From GCA-958296115 sp965222445 (lineage in GTDB: Bacteria > Chloroflexota > Dehalococcoidia > Lucifugimonadales > CAJWER01), in the NCBI GenBank assembly GCA_965222445.1, contig CBDCTY010000002.1, positions 620,001 through 684,000 on the forward strand: a stretch of 64,000 nt of DNA, given 5' to 3'. Of this stretch, positions 17,364 to 26,030 are shown in pieces (position 1 is the stretch's first letter; each line of letters begins with the position of its first letter). The notes below the pieces were generated by a model. It did not search any database, was not told the origin of the DNA, and saw only the letters and a list, made by a program, of their open reading frames with translations. The position numbers and the translations under genes are program-made.

Positions 17364-18446
17364 ATGACCGGCACGAGGGCGGCAGTGCACTGGAGCAGGG
17401 TGATATGCAAGGACCCCGAGAACTACCTGGGATGGCCGACGATCGGGCGCACCGGCGAGGGCGAGCTCCTTGTCGTATTCTCCGGCGAACGAGAGACTCA
17501 CGTCTGCCCCTACGGCGTGAACCAGCTCATTCGGAGCAGCGACGGCGGCGAGACGTGGACCGAGCCCGAGACGATCAACAATTCGCCACTCGACGACCGA
17601 GACACGGGCCTCCTCGTGACGCGGACGGGCGCCCTGGTCATCACATGGTTCACTGGCACGTCGTACTCGGACCCGGACCGGTACAGGGAGCAGTACCCGG
17701 ACGAGCACATGTCGTGGGTGAGGCACTGGCGGAAGATCCCCCAGCGGGACAGGGACAGGTGCCACGGCCACTGGTCGCGGCGCTCGACCGACGGCGGGAG
17801 GACGTGGGAGCCCCAGGTCGACACCATCGTAACCGCGCCCCACGGCCCGATACAGCTAGGCGACGGACGGCTCATGATGGTCGGCAACGCCAGGATCGGC
17901 GGCAGGCCCACCGTTGCATCCGTCGAATCGCGGGACGAGGGACGCTCTTGGCAGATGGCGGGCATCATACCCTTGCCCGAGGAGAAGCTGGCGGACGCCA
18001 ACTACTTCAACGAGCCCCACTTGGTGGAGCTTCCTGACGGCCGGATAGTGACTCTCATCCGGTACGAGCCGACAAGGGAGCGGTACGACGAGTGGTACAT
18101 GCACCAGTCAGAGAGCCTGGACGGCGGGCGAACATGGACTTCCGCCCACCCGACTCCGATCTGGGGCTGGCCGCCGCACCTGATTCGGCTGGCGAGCGGG
18201 GAGGTCCTCGTCACCTACGGCATCAGGAAGGAGCCCTTCGGAGAGCGGGCCTGCCTCAGCCGCGACGGCGGAGTAACCTGGGACATCGGGAACGAAATCG
18301 TGCTGCGCGACGACGCGCCCAACGGCGACCTCGGCTACCCGGCTACTGTCGAGATCGAGCCCGGTAAGCTGCTCACGGTCTACTACCAGGTCGAGAACGA
18401 GGGCGAGAAGACTTGCATGATGGCGACGAGATGGAGCCTCCACTAG
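17364..18446 (+). CDS. Sialidase/BNR-repeat family protein A
   Basis: A six-bladed beta-propeller is predicted: at least five Asp-box motifs are visible (SSDGGETW, STDGGRTW, SRDEGRSW, SLDGGRTW, SRDGGVTW). Length is 360 residues from ATG 17364, chosen because GGAGG lies 7 bases upstream. No signal peptide is evident, so it may act in the cytoplasm. Exo-alpha-sialidase is the usual database name, but the Asp boxes are structural and the substrate is unknown. It is 12 bases upstream of a paralogue, forming a two-gene operon. Confidence 0.85.
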   Translation: MTGTRAAVHWSRVICKDPENYLGWPTIGRTGEGELLVVFSGERETHVCPYGVNQLIRSSDGGETWTEPETINNSPLDDRDTGLLVTRTGALVITWFTGTSYSDPDRYREQYPDEHMSWVRHWRKIPQRDRDRCHGHWSRRSTDGGRTWEPQVDTIVTAPHGPIQLGDGRLMMVGNARIGGRPTVASVESRDEGRSWQMAGIIPLPEEKLADANYFNEPHLVELPDGRIVTLIRYEPTRERYDEWYMHQSESLDGGRTWTSAHPTPIWGWPPHLIRLASGEVLVTYGIRKEPFGERACLSRDGGVTWDIGNEIVLRDDAPNGDLGYPATVEIEPGKLLTVYYQVENEGEKTCMMATRWSLH

Positions 18447-18458
18447 AAAGGAGCCGCA

Positions 18459-19559
18459 ATGTACTTCAAGAGAGAGATTCCAGTATCCAGCTCGGCCTAC
18501 AGGCCTCTGGCCGTAAGACGGTACATGATGACCACCATGGGAGGGTTCTGGCCCGCGCTGCACAGGCTGCCGAACGGGCACCTGGGAGTCGTGACCCGCG
18601 ACGGCGACTATCACATAGGCGCGCGCGGGCGGCTCGTCTTCGTCTCTTCGCCCGACGGCGGCGAGTCGTGGAGCCACGCGTCCGTCATTTCCGATGTGGG
18701 CCCGGATGACCGGAACCCCGCGTTCGGAGTGGCTGCGGACGGGACGCTGCTGGCATGCTTCATCAGGGCGGACAGGTACGTCGTGGGCAATTGGACGCCT
18801 GAGAAGAACCGGGGCGGCTACACGGCAATGTGGATGTCCCGTTCGACGGACTGCGGCGCGACGTGGAGCGAGGCGGAGCTCGTCGAGGGCCAGGGCAACG
18901 AGCAGTGGAGCTACACGGGCAGGACGGGGCCGGAAGACCACCACCGGTATGCGTCCGCCTTCAACAAGATGCTGACGCTCGAGAGCGGCGAGATGCTCAT
19001 GGGGTACGCGATCACCACGACCGAGAGGCCGCGCCAAGCCGGTGCGTCCTTTCTCATTCGGTCCAGCGACCACGGCGTGACGTGGTCGGACTGCGTCACG
19101 CTCGGTGAGGGGTATGGCGAGCCGGCGCTGTGCGACCTGGGAGGCGGGCGGCTCATGGTGATGCTTCGGAGGACCGATGAGGACGCCACCGGGCTGTGGC
19201 AGATCGACTCCACCGACAACGGACGCACGTGGACGGAGCCCGTCCGCGTCACGGACAACCAGGAGCACCCCGGCGATGTAATCCGCCTACAGGACGGACG
19301 CCTGCTGCTGACGTACGGACGACGCGTGCCGCCGTTCGGCGTGCAGGGGATGTTGAGCGGCGACGACGGCAGGACGTGGGACACCGACAACAAGCTGCTG
19401 CTCGTCGGCGACGTAGGCGGCGGAGACTGCGGCTACCCCAGCTCAGTCCAGATGGACGACGGGCGTATCGTTACCGTCTACTATGCGTGGAGCATTCTGG
19501 GAAACCCCGGGATGGGCGTGTACGGCGGCTCGCTCGTGTACCGTCCGGAAGACCTGTGA
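18459..19559 (+). CDS. Sialidase/BNR-repeat family protein B
   Basis: This is a second propeller protein, 366 residues, with Asp boxes SSPDGGESW, SSDHGVTW, STDNGRTW and GDDGRTW and the segment GNEQWSYTGRTGPEDHHRY before blade four. AAAGGAG precedes its ATG. It is clearly related to the gene before it but not a recent duplicate, so the pair may handle different linkages or assemble together. No export signal is seen. Confidence 0.84.
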   Translation: MYFKREIPVSSSAYRPLAVRRYMMTTMGGFWPALHRLPNGHLGVVTRDGDYHIGARGRLVFVSSPDGGESWSHASVISDVGPDDRNPAFGVAADGTLLACFIRADRYVVGNWTPEKNRGGYTAMWMSRSTDCGATWSEAELVEGQGNEQWSYTGRTGPEDHHRYASAFNKMLTLESGEMLMGYAITTTERPRQAGASFLIRSSDHGVTWSDCVTLGEGYGEPALCDLGGGRLMVMLRRTDEDATGLWQIDSTDNGRTWTEPVRVTDNQEHPGDVIRLQDGRLLLTYGRRVPPFGVQGMLSGDDGRTWDTDNKLLLVGDVGGGDCGYPSSVQMDDGRIVTVYYAWSILGNPGMGVYGGSLVYRPEDL

Positions 19560-19744
19560 CCGCCCGCACCGTAGCGACAGTCCCGGCCCGGCGGCCCCCG
19601 GAGAGCCCTGTGCTACCATACTTGTAGGGATCTGGGCAGGGGCAGCGTGCTACTGAGCCCCTGCCCTTCCGCGAGTTGCCGATCCGGTATGCGTCCCAGC
19701 CCGTTCCATCCAGCACAGCCGCCCGGAAGCGAGGTAGATCACCG

Positions 19745-20359
19745 ATGCTCAAGAAGCTTGGCAGGTTGACCAGGGTAAAGCAGAATCCGGACGGCGTAAT
19801 CGGCCCGCCTGGCCAGTACGTCACCGAGAAGTTCCCCGTCCTGTCCTTCGGGTCGACGCCCAGAGTCAATCTCAGCGACTGGCGGTTCAAGGTCTTCGGA
19901 CTCGTGGAGAAGGAGATAGTGCTGGACTGGGAGCAGTTCACCGGCATCGGAAAGACTGCGCTCGACGCCGAGTTTCACTGCGTGACCCAGTGGAGCCGCC
20001 TGCAGAACACGTGGGAGGGCGTGCTCTTCAACGATGTCCTGAATCTGGTCACGCCAAGGCCGGAGGCCATGTACGTGATGGTTCACTGCTACGGCGGCTA
20101 CACCACGAACGTCGCGCTGCACGTCCTCCGGGACTCTGACGTGCTCTTCGCGTACAGGCACGACGGAGCGCCCCTGTCACCCGACCACGGCGGGCCCATG
20201 CGCCTGGTCGTGCCGAAGCGGTACGGGTGGAAGAGCGCCAAGTGGGTGAACGGGATGGAGCTCATGGCCGAGGACGCGCCGGGCTTCTGGGAGCAGCGGG
20301 GCTACCACATGGAGGGCGACCCCTGGAAGGAGCAGCGCTTCTGGGACCGTCTGCGCTAA
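19745..20359 (+). CDS. Sulfite oxidase-like molybdopterin oxidoreductase
   Basis: The 204-residue protein consists of a single Mo-cofactor domain of the YedY/sulfite oxidase family. The cofactor-ligating Cys79 lies in AEFHCVTQWSR. Cofactor-pocket segments VHCYGGYTTN, DHGGPMRLVVPKRYGWKSAKW and GFWEQRGYH follow. It lacks the dimerisation domain of true sulfite oxidases and has no Tat signal at this start (ATG 19745, GAGGT upstream), so it may be cytoplasmic. The electron partner and substrate are unknown. Confidence 0.88.
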   Translation: MLKKLGRLTRVKQNPDGVIGPPGQYVTEKFPVLSFGSTPRVNLSDWRFKVFGLVEKEIVLDWEQFTGIGKTALDAEFHCVTQWSRLQNTWEGVLFNDVLNLVTPRPEAMYVMVHCYGGYTTNVALHVLRDSDVLFAYRHDGAPLSPDHGGPMRLVVPKRYGWKSAKWVNGMELMAEDAPGFWEQRGYHMEGDPWKEQRFWDRLR

Positions 20360-20367
20360 ACAACAAA

Positions 20368-20395
20368 AGAGGGGCCCCACATGGGGAGCCCCTCT
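20368..20395 (-). terminator. Rho-independent terminator after the zinc-ribbon gene
   Basis: AGAGGGGC at 20368-20375 pairs with GCCCCTCT at 20388-20395, with an inner CCC/GGG pairing. On the minus strand it is followed by CTTTTGTTGTTT, a good U-tract. It ends transcription of the zinc-ribbon gene and may also slow the convergent oxidoreductase transcript. Confidence 0.75.
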
Positions 20396-20421
20396 CCGGA
20401 TACGGCTCCTGCTTAGAGCTG

Positions 20422-20598
20422 TCAGGCTGCTTCCACCGCGCCCTTCTTCACACCCGCCTCCTCGAGCAGCCGCGCCCGCTCCGGGCTCATGACGTCTTGC
20501 ATGAGGCCGCACTGCAGGCACTCCCTGTAGTCACCGTAGAAGTCCCTGTTGACATGCATGTCTCCCCTGCATCTCGGACAAGCCTTGAAGATCATCAT
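20422..20598 (-). CDS. Small zinc-ribbon protein (58 aa)
   Basis: Two CxxC pairs (CPRC and CLQC), separated by an acidic/aromatic stretch, form a zinc ribbon. A short helical tail follows. The start at 20598 is set by AGGAGG seven bases upstream; the ATG six bases earlier would leave no spacing. Such tiny ribbons are common and usually uncharacterised. It is divergent from the hspR operon and has its own terminator. Confidence 0.75.
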   Translation of the reverse strand: MMIFKACPRCRGDMHVNRDFYGDYRECLQCGLMQDVMSPERARLLEEAGVKKGAVEAA

Positions 20599-20695
20599 CG
20601 GCATACCTCCTTCATCCTAGCGGGTCGGTAGCCCGCTGTTGACTTCTTTTTGTGGCGCCGATCAGACACCCTTGAATCCAATAGGGGCGTCGGCG

Positions 20696-20751
20696 GTTGT
20701 ATGGTGCCCTGTATTATACAACTTGACATGAGTTGTATCAAGGAGTAGACT
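20696..20751 (+). promoter_or_regulatory. hspR-grpE-dnaK promoter with HAIR-like operators
   Basis: TTGACA (20723-20728) and TAGACT (20746-20751) are 17 bases apart, a good vegetative promoter. CTTGACA-N7-TATCAAG (20722-20742) overlaps the -35 and copies the 7-7-7 layout of the HspR inverted repeat (HAIR, CTTGAGT-N7-ACTCAAG). A second perfect palindrome, ATACAACT-N7-AGTTGTAT (20716-20738), interleaves with it. A third GTTGTAT half-site lies at 20696-20702. Autorepression by HspR is the natural reading. Confidence 0.72.
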
Positions 20752-20849
20752 GGTATGTGAATGGCGGATTCATAGCTGGCCCTACCGGAATGACTTGCTT
20801 TCTTGATAGCTATAACGGCAGAGGGTAACCGGAGGTTAGGACGTACCAG

Positions 20850-21233
20850 ATGCAGCTAGGTCGCAGGTTCATAGAAGAAGGGCCGACCGGACAGATCGAG
20901 GGCGTCTACATCATCAGCGTCGCCGCTCGAATCCTGGAGATGCACCCCCAGACTCTACGCAAGTATGAGAGGGCCGGGCTGGTGCGCCCGTCTCGGACCG
21001 TGGGAATGTTGCGGCTCTACTCGGAGGAAGACATAGCCCGGCTCCGGCTCATCAAGCACCTGGTGGGGGAGCTGGGATTGAATGTAGCGGGAGTCCAGCT
21101 CGTGATCGGGCTGTTCAACAGGATGCTGGAGGCGAGAGCCGGCGTCGCGGAAGTCGACGACGCGAGGCTGCGGGAGCACGTCGAGGAGGTCCTCGACGAG
21201 TTGTTCGAGGCTATTCACGTCAAGATACGCTGA
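20850..21233 (+). CDS. hspR: MerR-family heat shock repressor HspR
   Basis: HspR represses chaperone genes, with DnaK as co-repressor in the species studied. The 127-residue protein has the MerR winged helix: YIISVAARILEMHPQTLRKYERAGLVRPSRT, then RLYSEEDIARLRLIKHL. A helical tail ends in the hydrophobic IHVKIR. It stands first, before grpE and dnaK, whereas in actinobacteria hspR usually ends the operon. The nearest strong Shine-Dalgarno (GGAGG) is 14 bases from this ATG, so the start is not fully certain. Confidence 0.9.
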   Translation: MQLGRRFIEEGPTGQIEGVYIISVAARILEMHPQTLRKYERAGLVRPSRTVGMLRLYSEEDIARLRLIKHLVGELGLNVAGVQLVIGLFNRMLEARAGVAEVDDARLREHVEEVLDELFEAIHVKIR

Positions 21234-21266
21234 CGGGGCGAGACACACGGGGGACGAAGAAAAGAT

Positions 21267-21827
21267 ATGTGCAAAGACGAAGAGGCCGAAAAGGGACCAT
21301 TGGAAGACGATGGCGGGGGGGAGGAGCCCCCTCTCTTGGAGGACGAACTTGCGGAGGCCGTCAGGGAGAAGGATCAATTCAAGCTGATGGCGCTCAGGGC
21401 CCGGGCAGACTTGGACAACTACAGGAAGCGCGCGGGCGAAGAGCGAGAAGAGGCGAGACGGAACGCAAACACTGCCCTCCTGCTCAGGATCCTGTCTGTG
21501 CTCGACGACTTCGAGCGGGCCATGGCGCTCATTCCGGACGACGCAGTCGCGCCCGGCTGGCTGGATGGCCTTCAGCTTGTGCACAAGAGCATGACGGCTA
21601 TGCTGGAGTCCGAGGGCGTCAGCAGGATCGAGTCGGTGGGCGGCACGTTCGATCCCCGCGACTCGGAGGCCGTCCTGTACGAAGAGACGACGTCCGCGTC
21701 GGAGGGCGAAGTGGTTCGCGTAGTGAGAGAAGGATATCGGCAGCGGGACCGGGTGCTCAGACCGGCGCAGGTCGTCGTTGCGAAGCGAATGGAGCAGCAT
21801 AGCGAGGAAAGCGAGGTGGAGAAGTAA
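21267..21827 (+). CDS. grpE: Nucleotide exchange factor GrpE
   Basis: GrpE releases ADP from DnaK. The 186-residue protein has an acidic N terminus, a long coiled coil (about residues 25-75, RARADLDNYRKRAGEEREEARR) and the C-terminal beta domain with the GGTFDPRDSEAV and RVLRPAQVVVAK signatures. The stop overlaps the dnaK ATG (TAATG), so exchange factor and chaperone are made together. Cytoplasmic. Confidence 0.96.
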   Translation: MCKDEEAEKGPLEDDGGGEEPPLLEDELAEAVREKDQFKLMALRARADLDNYRKRAGEEREEARRNANTALLLRILSVLDDFERAMALIPDDAVAPGWLDGLQLVHKSMTAMLESEGVSRIESVGGTFDPRDSEAVLYEETTSASEGEVVRVVREGYRQRDRVLRPAQVVVAKRMEQHSEESEVEK

Positions 21828-23713
21828 TGCCGAAGGTTCTAGGGATCGATCTGGGTACTACGAATTCTTGCATGGCCGTCATAGACGCCGGCGACCCCCG
21901 GGTTCTGGAGAACGCCGAGGGCGCGCGCACGACTCCTTCCGTCGTGGCAGTCAACGCGAAGTCCGGCGAGCGGTACGTGGGCATGACGGCGAAGCGGCAG
22001 GCAGTCACGAACCCAAGCAACACCGTGTTCTCCGTCAAGCGGTTCATGGGCCGCCGCTACGACGACGAGCACGTGCAGAGGGACATCAAGCTCGTGCCCT
22101 TCGAGGTCGCGAAGCACTCGAACGGGGACGCTCACGTCAGCATGGGCGGCAAAGACTACGCGCCGCCCGAGGTCGCTGCGATGATACTGCAGAAGATGAA
22201 GGCCGACGCGGAAGCCAAACTGGGTGAGAAGGTCTCCCAGGCCGTGGTGACGGTCCCGGCGTACTTCAACGACAGCCAGCGGAACGCCACGAAAGACGCG
22301 GGCCTGATAGCGGGCCTCGAGGTCCTCCGGATCATCAACGAGCCGACGGCCGCCTCGCTCGCGTACGGGCTGGACAAGAAGACCGACGAGAAGATCGCCG
22401 TGTACGACCTGGGAGGCGGCACGTTCGACATCACGATACTCCAGATCGGCGACGGCGTGTTCGAGGTGATGGCCACGAACGGCGACACCCACCTCGGCGG
22501 CGACGACTTCGACCAGCGCATCATGGACTGGATCGTGGCCGAGTTCCTGCGTGACCAGGGTATCGACCTGAAGCAGGACCGGATGGCCCTCCAGCGCCTG
22601 CGTGAGGCCGCGGAGCGTGCCAAGGTCGAGCTGACGACGCTGACCGAGACCGAGATCAACCTGCCATTCATCACGGCGGACGCTTCGGGCCCCAAGCACC
22701 TGGTGATGACGCTGTCGCGATCCAGGCTGGAGCAGCTCGTAGACGACCTGGTCCAGAGGTCCATCGACCCGTGCAGGCAGGCGCTCAAGGACGCGGGCAC
22801 GGCGGCCGGGGACATCAACGAGATCATCCTCGTTGGGGGCATGACCCGGATGCCCGCAGTGCAGAAGGCCGTGGTCGACCTGTTCGGCAAGGAGCCTCAC
22901 CAGGGGGTGAACCCCGACGAGGTCGTCGCGGTCGGTGCGGCCATACAGGCGGGCGTGCTGCAGGGCGAGGTGCAGGACCTGCTGCTCCTCGACGTCACTC
23001 CGCTGACGCTGGGAATCGAAACCCTGGGAGGAGTCAACACGTCCCTGATCCCGAGGAACACGACCATCCCGACGGCCAAGACCGAAACGTTCACGACGGC
23101 CGCCGACGGCCAGACCAGCGTGGAGGTCCATGTGCTGCAGGGCGAACGGTCGATGGCAGCGGAGAACAAGACGATCGGGCGGTTCATGCTCGACGGCATT
23201 CTTCCCGCCCAGCGTGGAATGCCGCAGGTGGAGGTGACCTTCGACATCAACGCCGACGGTATCCTGGAGGTCTCGGCCAAGGACAAGGGCACGGGCAAGG
23301 AGCAGAGGATCACGATCACGGCCAGCTCTGGCCTGAACGAGTCCGAGATCGACCAGATGGTGAAGGACGCTGAAGCCCACGCGGAGGAGGACAGCCAGAA
23401 GCGGGAGGAGGTCGAGACCCGCAACGCCGCCGACAGCTCGACCTATGCGGCCGAGAAGCTTCTGAAGGACAACGAGGACAAGGTCCCGGACGACCTCAAG
23501 GAAGAGGTCAACGCCAATATCCAGGCGGTCCGCGACGCGCTCAAGGGCGAGGACATGGCCGCCGTGACGACGGCCGTAGCCGCGCTCCAGGCGTCCGTCC
23601 AGAAGGTGGGCGAGCTCGTCTACAGCCAGAGCGGCGGTTCCGCTCCGCCCGAGCCGCCCGGAGCTGACGGAGACTCGGAGGGCACCGTCGAGGGCGAGTA
23701 CCGCGAGGTTTAG
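21827..23713 (+). CDS. dnaK: Chaperone DnaK (Hsp70)
   Basis: This is an ATP-dependent folding chaperone of 628 residues. The ATPase domain starts IDLGTTNSCMAV and carries AYGLDKKTDEKIAVYDLGGGTFDIT and ILVGGMTRMPAVQ. The substrate-binding domain (LLLDVTPLTLGIETLGG) and helical lid follow. The tail is acidic and Pro/Gly-rich. No dnaJ follows; rnc comes 16 bases later, so the J-domain partner is encoded elsewhere. It probably also acts as HspR co-repressor, inferred from actinobacterial HspR. Confidence 0.98.
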   Translation: MPKVLGIDLGTTNSCMAVIDAGDPRVLENAEGARTTPSVVAVNAKSGERYVGMTAKRQAVTNPSNTVFSVKRFMGRRYDDEHVQRDIKLVPFEVAKHSNGDAHVSMGGKDYAPPEVAAMILQKMKADAEAKLGEKVSQAVVTVPAYFNDSQRNATKDAGLIAGLEVLRIINEPTAASLAYGLDKKTDEKIAVYDLGGGTFDITILQIGDGVFEVMATNGDTHLGGDDFDQRIMDWIVAEFLRDQGIDLKQDRMALQRLREAAERAKVELTTLTETEINLPFITADASGPKHLVMTLSRSRLEQLVDDLVQRSIDPCRQALKDAGTAAGDINEIILVGGMTRMPAVQKAVVDLFGKEPHQGVNPDEVVAVGAAIQAGVLQGEVQDLLLLDVTPLTLGIETLGGVNTSLIPRNTTIPTAKTETFTTAADGQTSVEVHVLQGERSMAAENKTIGRFMLDGILPAQRGMPQVEVTFDINADGILEVSAKDKGTGKEQRITITASSGLNESEIDQMVKDAEAHAEEDSQKREEVETRNAADSSTYAAEKLLKDNEDKVPDDLKEEVNANIQAVRDALKGEDMAAVTTAVAALQASVQKVGELVYSQSGGSAPPEPPGADGDSEGTVEGEYREV

Positions 23714-23728
23714 CCGAGGGGGATTGAA

Positions 23729-24436
23729 GTGGCCCGAAGACGTGACCTCGACGGATTGGAGCGTCGTCTCGGCGTTACATTCCAGGACAAGGAACTGCTG
23801 CGCCTTGCCCTGGTGCACAGTTCGTTCCTCAACGAGAACCCGGGAGTCTTTGCCGAATCGAACGAGAGGCTGGAGTTCCTGGGCGACGCTGTGATAGGCC
23901 TCGCCATAGCCGAGCACCTGTATCGTCGCAACCCCGGATGGTCCGAGGGAGAGCTCACGCACGTCAGATCGAGCCTGGTGAGTGGCGAGACCCTCTCCTC
24001 GATTGCCCGAAGTATGGACCTGGGCCGTCACCTGTACTTGGGAAGGGGCGCGGAAGGAGTCGGCGCCCGGGACAGGCGCAGTTGCCTTGCTGCTGCATTG
24101 GAGGCAGTGGTCGGCGCGCTATTCTTAGACCAGGGATACGGTCCCGCGCGCGACTTCGTGACCGGGTCTATCCCCATAGAATCGGGCGTCGCCGCCGACA
24201 AGGTCGTACCTCAGAATGTCAAAGCGGTCCTGCAGGAAACCGCCCACGCTCAGGGCAAGTCCGAACCCTCGTACCGCACCGTGAAGTCCGGTGGCACGGA
24301 ACACGAGCCAGTCTTCACCGCCGAAGTAAGAGTCGGAGGGGAGGTCCTGGGGCTGGGAACGGGAGCGAGCAAGGCCGATGCCCAACGCGAGGCCGCTGTC
24401 CAGGCCCTCGAGGCCCTGGGTTTAGATAGCGGCTAG
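23729..24436 (+). CDS. rnc: Ribonuclease III
   Basis: It processes rRNA precursors and double-stranded RNA. The 235-residue protein has the signature NERLEFLGDAV (Glu46, Glu49, Asp53 acidic cluster) and a C-terminal double-strand RNA binding domain (residues about 165-233). The second metal-binding motif, normally ADxxEA, reads LAAALEA: Ala122 stands where E. coli has Asp114, while Glu125 is kept. GTG start after GGGGG. It probably shares the heat-shock transcript. The stop shares CTAG with convergent glyA. Confidence 0.93.
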   Translation: MARRRDLDGLERRLGVTFQDKELLRLALVHSSFLNENPGVFAESNERLEFLGDAVIGLAIAEHLYRRNPGWSEGELTHVRSSLVSGETLSSIARSMDLGRHLYLGRGAEGVGARDRRSCLAAALEAVVGALFLDQGYGPARDFVTGSIPIESGVAADKVVPQNVKAVLQETAHAQGKSEPSYRTVKSGGTEHEPVFTAEVRVGGEVLGLGTGASKADAQREAAVQALEALGLDSG

Positions 24437-25950
24437 GCGAACGATCTCTGCAGGAAGTCGAGATCGAGCTCCGGGTACACAGGGAAGCGCCGCAGCAGAT
24501 CGCCGACCCGTGACCTGGCCTCGCTCAGGGCAAGCTCGTCGGTCCTGTAGCGCGCCTTGCTGAATGTGCCTGCGTTCCGCCCCTTTGTTACCTTGGCCGG
24601 GCGGCTGCTCGACAGTAGCAGCTTGACCACAGATGCTATCTCGGTCATTTCAGCTTCGCCCATGCCCAGCGTAGTGAGGGCCGGTGTGCCAATCCTGAGA
24701 CCGCTTGTGTACCAGGGGCCATTCGGATCGAACGGCAGCGAGTTGCGGTTGAGCGTGATCCCGGCGTCGCGCGCTAACGACTCGGCCTGGCGCCCTGTTA
24801 GGCCGAATGGAGTCACGTCGATGAGCATCAGGTGGTTGTCGGTGCCGTGGGTTAGCACCTCTATGCCCTCCTCCATGAAGGCCGAAGCCAACGAGGCAGC
24901 ATTGGCGACGATCCTGTGCGCGTAGTCTCGGAACTCCGGCACGCTGGCCTCCCGGAAGGCGACTGCCTTGGCAGCGAGCGCGTGGGGAAGAGGACCTCCC
25001 AGCACCAGGGGGCAGCCCTTGTCGACATACCCAGCGAACTCATCAGTGCAGAGGACCATCCCGCCGCGAGGCCCCCTCAGCGTCTTGTGCGTAGTAGACG
25101 TAACGATGTCGGCATGGGCGACGGGATCGTAGTCGCCCTCGAAGACCTTGCCCGCCACCAGTCCCGAGAAGTGCGCCATGTCGACCATGAAGACCGCACC
25201 CACCTCGTCCGCGATCTCCCTGAATGTCCTGAAGTTGATCTTCCTCGGGTAGGCGCTGTATCCGGCAAGAAGTATCAGCGGTCGCACTTCCCTGGCGCGT
25301 TCGCGGACCTGATCGTAGTCGATGAGGCTTGTCCCGCGATCGACATTGTACGATTCCGCCGCGAAGAGGCGGGCCGAGATGTTGTGCCGGTAGCCGTGGG
25401 TCAGGTGGCCCCCGGAGTAGTAGTCCATCCCCAGGAGGCGCTGATTGCCGAGCGCAGCCCGCAGCTCGGCCCACTCGGCTCCGGACAAGGTCGTGACGTC
25501 CCGGGCCTCCAGTTCCTGCAGGAATGGGTCCTGCACACGGGCCGAAAGGATTGCGGAATAGGCGACCAGGTTCGCGTCCGCCCCTGAGTGGGGCTGCATG
25601 TAGGCATGGTCGGCGCCGAAGATCCGGACCGCGAGATCTGCTGCCAGGCTCTCCACGGCGTCGACGTTTTCGCAGCCCGCGTAGAATCGGTGGAACGGGT
25701 AACCTTCAGCATACTTGTCGGTGAAGAGGTTGCCCTGGGCAAGCTGGACGGCCAGCGACGAATAGTTCTCACTCGCTATCATCTTGAGATTGCCGCGCTG
25801 GTCGGCAAGCTCGGACACTATGCTCCGAGCCACGTCGGGGTCTACCGCGCTGATGCTCTCGAGTGAGGCAAGATAGGCGACGAACGAGGCGTCGACTCCG
25901 TCGGAAGGAGCCGACGCCAAGTATTCCGCAAGCGGTGATGCCTTAGCCAT
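24433..25950 (-). CDS. glyA: Serine hydroxymethyltransferase (long form)
   Basis: This PLP enzyme converts serine to glycine and methylene-tetrahydrofolate. The 505-residue chain is longer than the usual 415-430. The extra length lies mainly in an N-terminal segment and in an insertion around residues 130-175. The PLP lysine lies in TSTTHKTLRGPRGG, the substrate region is NYSSLAVQLAQGN/TDKYAEGYP, and the folate end is TSGLRIGTPALTT. Long SHMTs of this kind exist in other bacteria. It is convergent with rnc, with stops overlapping in CTAG. Confidence 0.94.
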   Translation of the reverse strand: MAKASPLAEYLASAPSDGVDASFVAYLASLESISAVDPDVARSIVSELADQRGNLKMIASENYSSLAVQLAQGNLFTDKYAEGYPFHRFYAGCENVDAVESLAADLAVRIFGADHAYMQPHSGADANLVAYSAILSARVQDPFLQELEARDVTTLSGAEWAELRAALGNQRLLGMDYYSGGHLTHGYRHNISARLFAAESYNVDRGTSLIDYDQVRERAREVRPLILLAGYSAYPRKINFRTFREIADEVGAVFMVDMAHFSGLVAGKVFEGDYDPVAHADIVTSTTHKTLRGPRGGMVLCTDEFAGYVDKGCPLVLGGPLPHALAAKAVAFREASVPEFRDYAHRIVANAASLASAFMEEGIEVLTHGTDNHLMLIDVTPFGLTGRQAESLARDAGITLNRNSLPFDPNGPWYTSGLRIGTPALTTLGMGEAEMTEIASVVKLLLSSSRPAKVTKGRNAGTFSKARYRTDELALSEARSRVGDLLRRFPVYPELDLDFLQRSFA

Positions 25951-26030
25951 TCAGATTGTGAGACTCTTGGGGGAACAGTGGTGGCCTGTCCGCATTTAGA
26001 AGCGAGAGCCGCTGGTGAGCGGGCGGCGAT

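Noticed and set aside
21839..24031. A 730-codon open frame antisense to dnaK and rnc
   Set aside because: It is a mirror of GC-rich dnaK codons, has no family features and overlaps two certain genes.
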